NCBI RefSeq assembly: GCF_958405895.1
Contig: NZ_CATZAR010000002.1
From: Ralstonia thomasii
GTDB taxonomy: Bacteria > Pseudomonadota > Gammaproteobacteria > Burkholderiales > Burkholderiaceae
Strand: one strand, 5' to 3'
Length of the DNA stretch: 64,000 nt
The translations under genes were made by a program, and so were the position numbers. The notes under the pieces were generated by a model. The model did not search any database and had not been told where the DNA came from. It saw only the letters and a list, made by a program, of their open reading frames with translations. The stretch's first letter is position 1. The number at the start of each line of letters is the position of its first letter. Of the stretch, positions 8,755 to 17,474 are shown piece after piece.

Positions 8755-10758
8755 ATGCCCGAGCGTTCTGAACTCGCCAACATGATTTTTGGCCGCCTGA
8801 CGTGGGAGGCCATTCCGTATCACGAGCCGATCCTGCTCGCCACCTTCGCGGTCGTCGCGCTGGTCGGCCTCGTGCTGGTCGGTGCGCTGACGTACTTCCG
8901 CCTCTGGGGCTACCTCTGGCGTGAATGGTTCACCAGCATCGACCACAAGAAGATCGGCATCATGTACGTCGTGCTGGGCATCGTGATGCTGCTGCGCGGC
9001 TTTGCCGATGCCGTCATGATGCGGATACAGCAGGCGGTGGCCTTCGGCGACAACCTGGGCTACCTGCCGCCGCACCACTACGACCAGATATTCACCGCGC
9101 ACGGTGTGATCATGATCTTCTTCGTCGCCATGCCGCTGGTGACCGGGCTCATGAACTTTGTCATGCCGCTGCAGATCGGCGCGCGCGACGTGGCCTTCCC
9201 GTTCCTCAACAACTTCAGTTTCTGGATGACCACCGGCGGCGCCATCCTGGTGATGATGTCGCTGTTCGTGGGCGAGTTCGCACGTACCGGATGGCTGGCG
9301 TATCCGCCGCTGTCGGGCATCCTTGCAAGCCCAGATGTGGGCGTCGACTACTACATATGGGCATTGCAGATAGCGGGGGTTGGTACCGTGCTATCGGGCA
9401 TCAACTTGCTGGTCACCATCGTCAAGATGCGCGCGCCCGGCATGACGTTGATGCGCATGCCGATCTTCACCTGGACGGCGCTGTGCACGAACACGCTGAT
9501 CGTTGCCGCCTTTCCGGTGTTGACGGCCGCAGTGACGCTGCTTGCCCTGGACCGTTACCTTGGCACCCATTTCTTTACGGTCGAGCAGGGCGGTAGCGCG
9601 ATGATGTATGTGAACCTGATCTGGATCTGGGGCCACCCCGAGGTCTACATCCTGGTGCTGCCCGCGTTCGGCATCTTCTCGGAAGTGGTGGCCACGTATT
9701 CACGCAAGCGCCTGTTCGGCTACGCATCGATGGTGTACGCCACGGTCGTGATTACCGTGCTGTCGTACCTCGTCTGGCTCCACCACTTCTTCACCATGGG
9801 CTCCGGCGCCAGCGTCAACTCGTTCTTCGGGATCACGACGATGATCATCTCGATCCCGACAGGCGCCAAGATCTTCAATTGGCTGTTCACGATGTACCAC
9901 GGCAAGATCCGCTTCGAGCCGCCCATGCTGTGGACGATCGGGTTCATGGTGACGTTTGTCATTGGCGGCATGACAGGCGTGTTGTTGGCGGTGCCGCCGG
10001 CGGATTTCTCGCTGCACAACAGCCTGTTCCTGATCGCGCATTTTCATAACGTGATCATCGGCGGCGTGTTGTTTGGCCTCATGGCCGGCATTACGTACTG
10101 GTTCCCCAAGGCGTTTGGCTACCGCCTCGTGTCGTCGTGGGGCAAGGCGTCGTTCTGGTTCTGGTTTGTCGGCTTCTACATCGCGTTCATGCCGTTGTAC
10201 TGGCTGGGCATGCTTGGGGTCACACGCCGCATGAACCATTTCGACGATCCGTCCTTGCAGATCTGGTTCCAGATTGCCGCATTGGGCGCCTTGCTGATCG
10301 CCATCGGCATTGCCTGCTTCCTGATCCAGCTGGTGGTCAGCTTCCTCCGTCGGGAAGAACTGCGCGACACGACCGGCGACCCGTGGAACGGCCGCACGTT
10401 GGAATGGTCCACTTCGTCGCCGCCGCCGCAGTACAACTTCGCAATGACGCCGCTCGTACATGACGCCGACGCCTGGTGGCAGATGAAGCAGTACGGCTAC
10501 CGGCGGCCGCAGGAAGGCTTCAAGCCGATTCACATGCCCAAGGGCACCGCTGCCGGCATCGTGCTGGCGGGGCTCTCGACGCTGTGCGGCTTTGCGCTGA
10601 TCTGGCATATCTGGTGGCTGGCCATCGTGTCGTTCGCGGCCACGATCCTCTCGGCGATCATTCATACCTTCAACTACAAGCGCGACTACTACATTCCGGC
10701 GGAAGAGGTGATCCGCACCGAAGCATCGCGCACGCAACTGATGGCAGGCCATGGCTGA
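8755..10758 (+). CDS. cyoB: Cytochrome bo3 ubiquinol oxidase subunit I
   Basis: The 667-aa catalytic subunit has about fifteen transmembrane helices. Ligands for haem b, haem o3 and Cu-B are visible: the TAHGVIMIFF helix, WGHPEVYILVLPAFG with the cross-linked His-Tyr pair, LHHFFTMG, and the AHFHNVIIGG helix. The ATG at 8755 is chosen; a TTG 42 bases upstream also opens the frame, but the protein from MPERSEL to FGRLTWEAIPYHEP matches the family start well. The 3' end overlaps cyoC by eight bases, so translation is coupled. The subunit takes electrons from ubiquinol and carries out proton-pumping oxygen reduction in the inner membrane. Confidence 0.97.
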   Translation: MPERSELANMIFGRLTWEAIPYHEPILLATFAVVALVGLVLVGALTYFRLWGYLWREWFTSIDHKKIGIMYVVLGIVMLLRGFADAVMMRIQQAVAFGDNLGYLPPHHYDQIFTAHGVIMIFFVAMPLVTGLMNFVMPLQIGARDVAFPFLNNFSFWMTTGGAILVMMSLFVGEFARTGWLAYPPLSGILASPDVGVDYYIWALQIAGVGTVLSGINLLVTIVKMRAPGMTLMRMPIFTWTALCTNTLIVAAFPVLTAAVTLLALDRYLGTHFFTVEQGGSAMMYVNLIWIWGHPEVYILVLPAFGIFSEVVATYSRKRLFGYASMVYATVVITVLSYLVWLHHFFTMGSGASVNSFFGITTMIISIPTGAKIFNWLFTMYHGKIRFEPPMLWTIGFMVTFVIGGMTGVLLAVPPADFSLHNSLFLIAHFHNVIIGGVLFGLMAGITYWFPKAFGYRLVSSWGKASFWFWFVGFYIAFMPLYWLGMLGVTRRMNHFDDPSLQIWFQIAALGALLIAIGIACFLIQLVVSFLRREELRDTTGDPWNGRTLEWSTSSPPPQYNFAMTPLVHDADAWWQMKQYGYRRPQEGFKPIHMPKGTAAGIVLAGLSTLCGFALIWHIWWLAIVSFAATILSAIIHTFNYKRDYYIPAEEVIRTEASRTQLMAGHG

Positions 10759-11416
10759 AACGACCGCATCCCTGCATGTGACCGGCCCCACGGGTACTAC
10801 CACGGCGGATGACGTACCGCCGGGCGGCTACCAGTTCCACGTCACCGAAGAACCGCACGTGCCAAACGGCACGCTGCTCGGGTTCTGGCTGTACCTGATG
10901 AGCGATTGCCTGATCTTCGCGTGCCTGTTTGCCGCCTATGGCGTGCTGGGCCGCGAATACGCAGGCGGCCCCACGGGGGCGGAACTCTTCGAGCTGCCGC
11001 TGGTGGCGTTGAACACGTCCTTCCTGCTGCTGTCGTCTATTACGTACGGCTTTGCGATGCTGCAGTTGCAGCAGAACAAGGTCTCGGCCATGCAGATCTG
11101 GCTGGCCATCACGTGGGTCTTCGGTGCCGCATTCCTGGCGGTGGAACTCTATGAATTCGCGCATCTGATCCACGAGGGTGCCGGGCCCACACGGAGTGCA
11201 TTCCTGACTTCGTTCTTCTCACTGGTCGGCACGCACGGGCTGCACGTGACGTTTGGCCTGATCTGGCTTATCGTGCTGATGGTGCAGGTGTCGAAGCACG
11301 GTTTGATTACGGCCAACAAGCGTCGCCTGATGTGCCTGTCGATGTTCTGGCACTTTCTGGACGTTGTCTGGATCGGCGTCTTTACCTTCGTCTACCTGAT
11401 GGGAACGCTGCCATGA
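10751..11416 (+). CDS. cyoC: Cytochrome bo3 ubiquinol oxidase subunit III
   Basis: The 221-aa protein has five transmembrane helices and the subunit III motifs LGFWLYLMSDCLIFA (about residues 41-55) and SLVGTHGLHVTFGL (about 157-170). The N terminus carries about 20 residues more than the E. coli protein, rich in Thr and Gly. It overlaps both neighbours (8 bases with cyoB, 4 with cyoD). Subunit III stabilises the core and is thought to hold lipid near the proton uptake path. No cyoE (haem O synthase) follows in this operon, so haem O must be made elsewhere. Confidence 0.96.
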   Translation: MAETTASLHVTGPTGTTTADDVPPGGYQFHVTEEPHVPNGTLLGFWLYLMSDCLIFACLFAAYGVLGREYAGGPTGAELFELPLVALNTSFLLLSSITYGFAMLQLQQNKVSAMQIWLAITWVFGAAFLAVELYEFAHLIHEGAGPTRSAFLTSFFSLVGTHGLHVTFGLIWLIVLMVQVSKHGLITANKRRLMCLSMFWHFLDVVWIGVFTFVYLMGTLP

Positions 11417-11841
11417 GCGCGCAAGATCAAACGATGGCCGGCCACGGCGATGCCCACGATGGGCATCACCACGAAGAAGAGATCGGACCGCACGCCACGC
11501 TGGGCGGTTACCTGACGGGTTTCGTGCTGTCCGTCTTCCTGACGGCGATTCCGTTCTGGCTGGTGATGGCGAACGTCTTCGACAGATCATCGACCACGGC
11601 GGTGACGATCCTGCTCATCGGCGCGGTGCAGATCGTAGTGCACATGATTTACTTCCTGCACATGAACGCCAAATCCGAAGGCGGCTGGAACATGCTGTCG
11701 TTGATGTTCACACTGGTGCTGGTGGTCATCACGCTCAGCGGTTCGCTCTGGGTGATGTACCACCTGAATACGAACATGATGCCGCACATGCGGCCGCCCC
11801 CGCAGTCCGCTCCCGCCATCCTGCCGGCCCGAACACAGTAG
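11413..11841 (+). CDS. cyoD: Cytochrome bo3 ubiquinol oxidase subunit IV
   Basis: The 142-aa protein has a His-rich N-terminal tail (GHGDAHDGHHHEEE, about residues 12-25) and three transmembrane helices, with the IYFLHMN motif typical of CyoD. The ATG overlaps the cyoC stop (ATGA). The proline-rich C terminus (HMRPPPQSAPA) is an extension beyond the usual core. CyoD is needed for assembly of the Cu-B site in subunit I. The open frame extends upstream inside cyoC, but only the ATG at 11413 gives the family start. Confidence 0.95.
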   Translation: MSAQDQTMAGHGDAHDGHHHEEEIGPHATLGGYLTGFVLSVFLTAIPFWLVMANVFDRSSTTAVTILLIGAVQIVVHMIYFLHMNAKSEGGWNMLSLMFTLVLVVITLSGSLWVMYHLNTNMMPHMRPPPQSAPAILPARTQ

Positions 11842-11848
11842 GGCCTGC

Positions 11849-12274
11849 ATGGAAGCCCCAGAAATCATCGTCACCGACGAAGCGGATGACGAATCGGTCC
11901 AGATCATTGGCAACGGACTGAATCACTTTAACGATCAGCACGTCGGCTACCGCGACCGGCAACCGCTTGCGGTGCTGGCCCGCGATCCGCAGAGCGGCGA
12001 CGTGGTTGGCGGCGCAAGCGGACGAACATCGCTGGGGCTGCTGTTTCTTGATCTGTTCCATCTGCCCAAGACGTTACGCGGCATGGGTATTGGCACCGAG
12101 GTGTTGCGCAGGTTTGAAGAAGAAGGGCGCCGACGCGGTTGTCGCTCGGCGGTGGTCTATACGATCAGCTTTCAGGCGCCATGGTTTTACGAACGCAACG
12201 GCTGGGTGCGGTTCGGAGAGGTACCCTGCGATCCGCCCGGTACGAGCCGGGTCTTCCTCAGTAAAGCGCTGTGA
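11849..12274 (+). CDS. GNAT-family N-acetyltransferase
   Basis: This 141-aa protein has the acetyl-CoA pyrophosphate-binding motif A (LRGMGIGTEVLRRFEEEGRR, about residues 76-95) and the motif B region (ISFQAPWFYERNGW, about 107-120), enough for a single GNAT domain. It begins seven bases after cyoD and is probably the last gene on the cyo transcript. The substrate cannot be predicted. A role unrelated to respiration is possible because GNAT genes often ride on other operons. No terminator is evident after it. Confidence 0.88.
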   Translation: MEAPEIIVTDEADDESVQIIGNGLNHFNDQHVGYRDRQPLAVLARDPQSGDVVGGASGRTSLGLLFLDLFHLPKTLRGMGIGTEVLRRFEEEGRRRGCRSAVVYTISFQAPWFYERNGWVRFGEVPCDPPGTSRVFLSKAL

Positions 12275-12283
12275 GTTAAGCCG

Positions 12284-12375
12284 TCAAGGTTTCACGTTCT
12301 CCTGCGCAGCGGCTTCGAGGTATTCCAGAAAGCGGCTGGCGACCGCCTCTGTATCGCCCGTGCGTCGTAATGACA
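12284..12375 (-). pseudogene. Possible C-terminal remnant of a LysR-type regulator
   Basis: The minus strand read to a TGA at 12284-12286 gives TGDTEAVASRFLEYLEAAAQ and then ENVKP. This resembles the last helix of LysR effector domains (A..F..YL.A). No upstream domain is present: the frame breaks off about 12,375. It lies between the GNAT gene and the small membrane protein. The fragment is short and could be coincidence. Confidence 0.25.
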
Positions 12376-12491
12376 GCACGAGCCTTCTTCAGCGTATGGA
12401 ACCCCGCGTCCTACGCGCAACGCGCGGTGGCACATCTGGCGCACGTTCCCTACGATGGCAAGACAAGTCATGCATAACGGGGAGGCATGCC

Positions 12492-12686
12492 ATGTCCATC
12501 TTCGACGAAAACGAGCACCGCGAGGCCTTCTGGGAAACCGTGCGCCAGGCCATCGAAGCGCGCCAGCAAGCTGATGAGGCCCGTCGCGCGGGGCGGCTGA
12601 CTGGGCTGGCAATCGGCCTGTCAGTGGCGGCGCTGGCGGTTGCACTCATGGCTTGGCGGCGCCGGTCTGCAGATGATGTGGCTTGA
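12492..12686 (+). CDS. Small single-pass membrane protein
   Basis: The 64-aa protein begins MSIFDENEHREAFWETVRQA, continues as a charged amphipathic helix with several Arg and Gln, then a transmembrane segment (LTGLAIGLSVAALAVALMAW, about residues 37-56), and ends in basic RRRSADDVA. A strong GGGGAGG ribosome binding site lies just upstream of the ATG, which makes translation credible. No known family was recognised. Its topology (N-in, short tail) resembles small regulatory or scaffold membrane peptides. The 294 bases between it and mnmC hold no further gene I can support. Confidence 0.6.
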   Translation: MSIFDENEHREAFWETVRQAIEARQQADEARRAGRLTGLAIGLSVAALAVALMAWRRRSADDVA

Positions 12687-12980
12687 GGCCGTCTGGCTGC
12701 GCCACGCCCATTCTTGGCGCTCCATTCTGAATTCCCATTCATAAGATGCGGCAGTGGTGTTGACCGACGCCCTCACGCGTGTACCGCGACGCAGTAAAGA
12801 CGGGATGGATTGGACGAGCCGCGCGGTTATCCGGCCACAATGACCGAGCATTCGATGACCGTGCGCATGGACAGTCGGGTCGGTCCGGCATCCAGCCTGA
12901 AGACGGCAAGCGGACTGCTTCAGATCAAAGCGCAGGGGAAGGGCGGCGTTACAATTCGCTGCTTCTTCCCAGGGTGTTCC

Positions 12981-14999
12981 ATGCCACGCGGCCTCGTTCT
13001 CGCCACGCCTCAGCTCACGTCGGACGGCACGCCGTTCTCCGCGCAATACGACGACGTCTATCACAGCTCCGAAGGCGGTCTGGCCCAGGCGATTCACGTT
13101 TTCCTGGGCGGTAACCGCTTGCCGGGCGCGTGGCAAGGCAAACGCACCTTCACCATTGTCGAAACCGGCTTCGGCCAGGGCTTGAATTTCCTGGCCACCT
13201 GGGCTGCATGGCGCGACGATCCACAGCGTTGTGCACGGCTCGATTTCGTCTCGATCGAGAAGCATCCGTTCGATCGCGCAGGCTTGTCGATCGTGCATCC
13301 GACAATCGGTGCGCTGGCTCCGCTGGCCGAGACGCTCCGTCAATCATGGCCGGTGCCGGTGCCCGGCGTGCATCGACTGGCGTTCGACGGCGGCCGCGTT
13401 ACGCTGATGCTGTTTTTCGGTGATGCGATGGAGATGCTGCCGCAACTGTCGTGCGCTGCCGACGCGTTCTATCTCGACGGTTTTTCTCCCGCCAAGAACC
13501 CCGATCTGTGGCAGCCGCGCGTGTTCAGGCAGCTCGCGCGGGTCGCTCGCGCCGGCGCGACATTGGCCACGTACACCGCCGCAGGATTCGTGCGGCGCGG
13601 CTTGCAGGAGGCCGGCTTCGAGGCGCACAAGGCGCACGGTTTCGGAACCAAGCGCGACATGACCGTCGCGCAATTTCCGACCCATTGGCGCACACGGCGT
13701 GGGCCGGCTGAAGCGCCTGTCTGGAGCCAGCGTCACGCCATCGTGCTTGGCGCCGGGCTCGCGGGCTGCTCGGTTGCGGAACGGCTCGCGTCGCGCGGCT
13801 GGCGCATCACGCTCATCGACGCAAACGATGGCCCCGCACACGGCACGTCGGCGCACCGTGCTGCGGCCATGCATCCGCATGTATCCATCGACGACAGCGT
13901 GCTCTCGCGCCTATCGCGCGCCGGCAACCTGCTTGCACGCCGCCATTGGGATGCACTCGATCGCGCCGGCTTCGCCACAGGTTTCCAGCCCACCGGCGTG
14001 CTCCAACTCGCCGAACACGTGGGCGACGCCACTGAACAGCAACGCATCGTGCGGGCGCTCGGCTACCCGGTCGACTACATCGATTGGCTCAATGTGGACG
14101 CCGCCGCCAAGCGCGTCGGTGCCAGCGTGCCGCAGGGCGGCTGGTGGTTTGCGCAAGCGGGCTGGGTTGCGCCGCCTGATGTTTGCCGTGCCAATCTGGC
14201 CGCTGCAGGCGCTGCAATCGACACACGTTGGGGTACGCACGTCGAATCGCTGCGCCAAGACGGCGATCAATGGCAGGTCCTCGATGCGCAGGGCGATGTG
14301 ATCGCGAGCGCGCCGGTCGTCATCCTCGCCAACGGTCTTGGCGCTACGCGCCTGGCTGCGCTGACATCCGCGTCGCTCAAGCCCGTTCGCGGTCAACTCA
14401 CCGACGTGCCCATCACCAGTTTGGAAGCGGGCGCCGCGTGGCCGAAGGCCGTCGTCTGCGGCGATGGCTACTTGCTGCCCACCGAGCCGGGCGCGAAAAC
14501 GGTGCGCACGGGCTCGTCGTTCCAGCCCGGTGAAGCCGATCTGACCGAGCGCGTGGCCGATCACGCGGGCAATCTCCGGCGACTGTCTGGGTTGCAGCCT
14601 CAGCAATTGGGTGCACTGGCGAAGCTGGACCCTGCGCAACTGCAGGGCTACGTCGGTGTGCGGTGCGTGTCAGCCAATCGGCTGCCGTTGATCGGCCCGC
14701 TGGTGGATGAGGCGGCGGCCTTGGCGCCGGGCTTTCGTTTGCGCGGTCCGCATGCGCAGCTGCCTCGCCTCGCCGGGCTGTATGCCGCACTTGCGTATGG
14801 CTCGCGGGGCCTCACCTGGTCGGTACTGGGTGCGGAGTTGCTGGCGGCCCAGATCGACGGTGGTCCGCTGCCGCTTGAATCGGACCTGGCTGCAGCGCTT
14901 GATCCCGGCCGCTTCATCCTGCGCGCATTGCAGCTTCGACGCACGCAGGAGCAGGGCGCCGCACCCGCGGAAAGCGAAGCTGCGGAACCTCTGGATTAA
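12981..14999 (+). CDS. mnmC: Bifunctional tRNA mnm5s2U biosynthesis protein MnmC
   Basis: This 672-aa enzyme finishes 5-methylaminomethyl-2-thiouridine at the wobble position of tRNAs. The N-terminal SAM-dependent methyltransferase domain (about residues 1-245) has the motif ETGFGQGLNF at 61-70 and YLDGFSPAKNP, which is characteristic of MnmC2. The C-terminal FAD-dependent oxidase domain starts with a dinucleotide-binding motif GAGLAGC at 257-263. The open frame begins 57 codons earlier; I prefer the ATG at 12981 because the homologous N terminus starts here and AGGG lies upstream. It is followed by the tig leader. MnmE/MnmG, which make the substrate, are not in the window. Confidence 0.95.
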   Translation: MPRGLVLATPQLTSDGTPFSAQYDDVYHSSEGGLAQAIHVFLGGNRLPGAWQGKRTFTIVETGFGQGLNFLATWAAWRDDPQRCARLDFVSIEKHPFDRAGLSIVHPTIGALAPLAETLRQSWPVPVPGVHRLAFDGGRVTLMLFFGDAMEMLPQLSCAADAFYLDGFSPAKNPDLWQPRVFRQLARVARAGATLATYTAAGFVRRGLQEAGFEAHKAHGFGTKRDMTVAQFPTHWRTRRGPAEAPVWSQRHAIVLGAGLAGCSVAERLASRGWRITLIDANDGPAHGTSAHRAAAMHPHVSIDDSVLSRLSRAGNLLARRHWDALDRAGFATGFQPTGVLQLAEHVGDATEQQRIVRALGYPVDYIDWLNVDAAAKRVGASVPQGGWWFAQAGWVAPPDVCRANLAAAGAAIDTRWGTHVESLRQDGDQWQVLDAQGDVIASAPVVILANGLGATRLAALTSASLKPVRGQLTDVPITSLEAGAAWPKAVVCGDGYLLPTEPGAKTVRTGSSFQPGEADLTERVADHAGNLRRLSGLQPQQLGALAKLDPAQLQGYVGVRCVSANRLPLIGPLVDEAAALAPGFRLRGPHAQLPRLAGLYAALAYGSRGLTWSVLGAELLAAQIDGGPLPLESDLAAALDPGRFILRALQLRRTQEQGAAPAESEAAEPLD

Positions 15000-15244
15000 C
15001 GCGCCGTTTGAAGGGTTTTCCAAGCGTTCCGACCCAAAAAAACAGGGCCGGCGAACGTTCCATGCCATAATATGCGTTTTGCGTTTGCCAGCCTGAACGC
15101 GTCCGTTGTGCCGTGCATTGTGCAATCAGTGCAGCCTTCGCGCCGCATTCCTGCAAGCCCGGCAAGACCAAGAACTTTGAACCACGGCTGCTGCTGGCGC
15201 TGCGCCGTTCGACGCAACCATCTTCTGAATCTGGAATTACGACC

Positions 15245-16588
15245 ATGTCGACTATCGAAAACCTCGGCAAGCTTGATCGCAAAGTGACCCTGGCTGTCCC
15301 GAAGGCCGAAGTGGAGCAAGAGAAGCAAAGCCGTCTGGCGCGTCTGTCCAAGACCGTCAAGATGTCCGGCTTCCGCCCGGGCAAGGTCCCGATGAAGATG
15401 GTCGAGAAGCAATACGGCCAACAGGTCGAATTCGAGGTGCGCTACGACAAGGCCGCCCGTCAGTTCTTTGACATCACCAACGAACAAGGCGTGAAGGTTG
15501 CCGGCCAACCGCGCTTCGAGCTGAAGACCGAAGGCGTGGCCGATGACCAGGTCGCGTTCGACGCCACCTTCGAGGTGTATCCGGAAGTCAAGCTCGGCGA
15601 TCTGGCCAGCGCGGAACTGACCCGCACCAAGACCGAAATCACCGATGCCGAGATCGACAAGACCCTCGACATCCTGCGCAAGCAACGCGTGCACTACCAC
15701 CCGCGCGGCGAAGCCGGCGAGCATGGTGACGGCGGTGCAGCCGTTGCCCAGGACGGCGACCGCGTGACGGTCGATTTCGTCGGCACGATTGACGGTGTGG
15801 AATTTGCCGGTGGCAAGGCTGAAGGTTTTAGCTTCGTGCTGGGCGAAGGCCGCATGTTGCCCGAGTTCGAGCAAGCCACGCTGGGCCTGAAGCAAGGCGA
15901 GTCGAAGAAATTCCCGCTGGCATTCCCCGAGGACTACCACGGCAAGGATGTCGCGGGTAAGACGGCTGAATTCACCGTCACGCTCAAGCAAGTCGAGTGG
16001 GCGCACCTGCCGGAAGTCAACGAAGCGTTTGCCCAATCGCTGGGCATCGCCGACGGCAACCTGGACAAGATGCGCGCCGATATCCGCGAGAACCTCGAGC
16101 GTGAAGTCAAGCGCCGCACGCACGCGCTGCTCAAGGACCAAGTCATGGAAGCGCTGCTGAAGGTGGCAGAGCTGGATGTGCCGAAGTCGCTGGTCGAGCA
16201 AGACCAAGAGCGCCTGGTTGAAATGGCTCGCCGTGACCTCGAATCGCGCGGCATGCCGAACGCCAAGAACATGCCGATCCCGGCCGAGATGTTCACGCAG
16301 CAAGCTGAGCGCCGCGTGAAGCTGGGCCTGGTGCTGGCCGAAGTCGTGAAGGCCAACGGCCTGGAAGCAAAGCCGGAGCAGATCAAGGCCGAGATCGAAG
16401 AGTTCGCCAAGAGCTACGAAGATCCGAAGGAAGTCATCCGCTGGTACTACGGCGACCAACAGCGCCTGGCCGAGATGGAAGCCTACGTGCTCGAAAACAA
16501 CGTGGTAAATTTTGTGTGCGACAAGGCCAAAGTCACTGACAAGGCCGTGTCGTTCGAAGAGCTGACTGCCACGCCGGCGCAAGGCTGA
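15245..16588 (+). CDS. tig: Trigger factor, ribosome-bound chaperone
   Basis: The 447-aa protein shows the ribosome-docking signature FRPGKVP at residues 43-49, then the FKBP-type prolyl isomerase domain (about 165-245, with VDFVGTIDGVEFAGG) and the long helical substrate-binding C terminus. Trigger factor meets nascent chains at the ribosome exit. The start at 15245 is set by homology (MSTIENLGKL); no strong ribosome binding site is present. The 245 bases upstream contain an AT-rich CCATAATATG patch at about 15,064-15,073 that may be a -10 region, implying a long leader. clpP follows 41 bases downstream, the usual tig-clpP-clpX-lon order. Confidence 0.97.
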   Translation: MSTIENLGKLDRKVTLAVPKAEVEQEKQSRLARLSKTVKMSGFRPGKVPMKMVEKQYGQQVEFEVRYDKAARQFFDITNEQGVKVAGQPRFELKTEGVADDQVAFDATFEVYPEVKLGDLASAELTRTKTEITDAEIDKTLDILRKQRVHYHPRGEAGEHGDGGAAVAQDGDRVTVDFVGTIDGVEFAGGKAEGFSFVLGEGRMLPEFEQATLGLKQGESKKFPLAFPEDYHGKDVAGKTAEFTVTLKQVEWAHLPEVNEAFAQSLGIADGNLDKMRADIRENLEREVKRRTHALLKDQVMEALLKVAELDVPKSLVEQDQERLVEMARRDLESRGMPNAKNMPIPAEMFTQQAERRVKLGLVLAEVVKANGLEAKPEQIKAEIEEFAKSYEDPKEVIRWYYGDQQRLAEMEAYVLENNVVNFVCDKAKVTDKAVSFEELTATPAQG

Positions 16589-16629
16589 TTCGATCGATAT
16601 AGCTCCCGAAATAAGCACCGGAGAACCGC

Positions 16630-17277
16630 ATGATCCGCAATGAACTGATCGACCAACTTGCCCGCACCCAGGCTTCCGCGCTCGAAACGCAGGGGCTCGG
16701 TCTGGTGCCGATGGTGGTCGAGCAGTCGGGCCGCGGCGAGCGCGCCTACGATATCTACTCGCGCCTGCTCAAGGAACGAGTGATCTTCATGGTGGGCGAG
16801 GTCAACGACCAGACTGCCAACCTCGTGGTGGCACAGTTGCTGTTTTTGGAAAGCGAGAATCCGGACAAGGACATCTCGCTGTACATCAATTCCCCGGGTG
16901 GTTCGGTTTCGTCCGGCCTGGCGATGTACGACACGATGCAGTTCATCAAGCCCGACGTGTCGACGCTGTGCATGGGCATGGCGGCCAGCATGGGCGCGTT
17001 CCTGCTCGCGGCCGGTGCCAAGGGCAAGCGTCTGGCGCTGCCGAACTCGCGCATCATGATTCACCAGCCGCTGGGCGGTGCTCGGGGCCAGGCCTCGGAT
17101 ATCGAGATCCAGGCGCGCGAGATTCTGTATCTGCGCGAGCGCCTGAACACGGTGCTTTCGGAGGTAACGGGTCAGCCCGTCGACAAGATCGCCCGCGATA
17201 CGGATCGCGACAACTTCATGAGTAGCGAGCAGGCCAAGGAGTACGGCCTGATCGACCAGGTCATCGCCAAGCGTTGA
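16630..17277 (+). CDS. clpP: ATP-dependent Clp protease proteolytic subunit
   Basis: This 215-aa serine peptidase carries the triad at Ser120 (GMAASMGAF), His145 (MIHQPLGG) and Asp194 (DRDNF), aligned with Ser111, His136 and Asp185 of the E. coli precursor. The first residues before LVPMVVEQ are likely a self-cleaved propeptide. A GGAGA ribosome binding site precedes the ATG. ClpP forms a two-ring barrel that degrades proteins fed by ClpX (next gene) or ClpA. A terminator lies about 100 bases after its stop, so tig-clpP may form one transcript separate from clpX. Confidence 0.98.
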   Translation: MIRNELIDQLARTQASALETQGLGLVPMVVEQSGRGERAYDIYSRLLKERVIFMVGEVNDQTANLVVAQLLFLESENPDKDISLYINSPGGSVSSGLAMYDTMQFIKPDVSTLCMGMAASMGAFLLAAGAKGKRLALPNSRIMIHQPLGGARGQASDIEIQAREILYLRERLNTVLSEVTGQPVDKIARDTDRDNFMSSEQAKEYGLIDQVIAKR

Positions 17278-17373
17278 AGTGTCGAAGTCGTGCGCCGATG
17301 TGCGCGGTAGGCGAGGTTGCCGGTGCATTCTACGGCACCCCGGTTAACCGCACGAAACATGTCAAGCGGTGTC

Positions 17374-17401
17374 AAAAACGAGGCCTCGCGCCTCGTTTTT
17401 G
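17374..17401 (+). terminator. Intrinsic terminator after clpP
   Basis: A 7-bp stem (17378-17384 with 17390-17396, loop CTCGC) is flanked by A-run and T-run, so it can work in both directions. It separates clpP from clpX, whose promoter must lie in the next 75 bases. Confidence 0.85.
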
Positions 17402-17474
17402 CTTCGAACAACACCTGCGGATCGTCGCCAGATAATTTGGCGTATGATGCTGCCAAGAACTACTGGTAATCGTT

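Noticed and set aside
12810..12980. Longer start for mnmC
   Set aside because: The additional 57 residues do not resemble the family and lack a ribosome binding site; the ATG at 12981 begins the conserved domain.
14996..16618. 540-residue open frame opposite trigger factor
   Set aside because: Repetitive Leu/His/Gln-rich shadow of tig codons; no start signal and no family.
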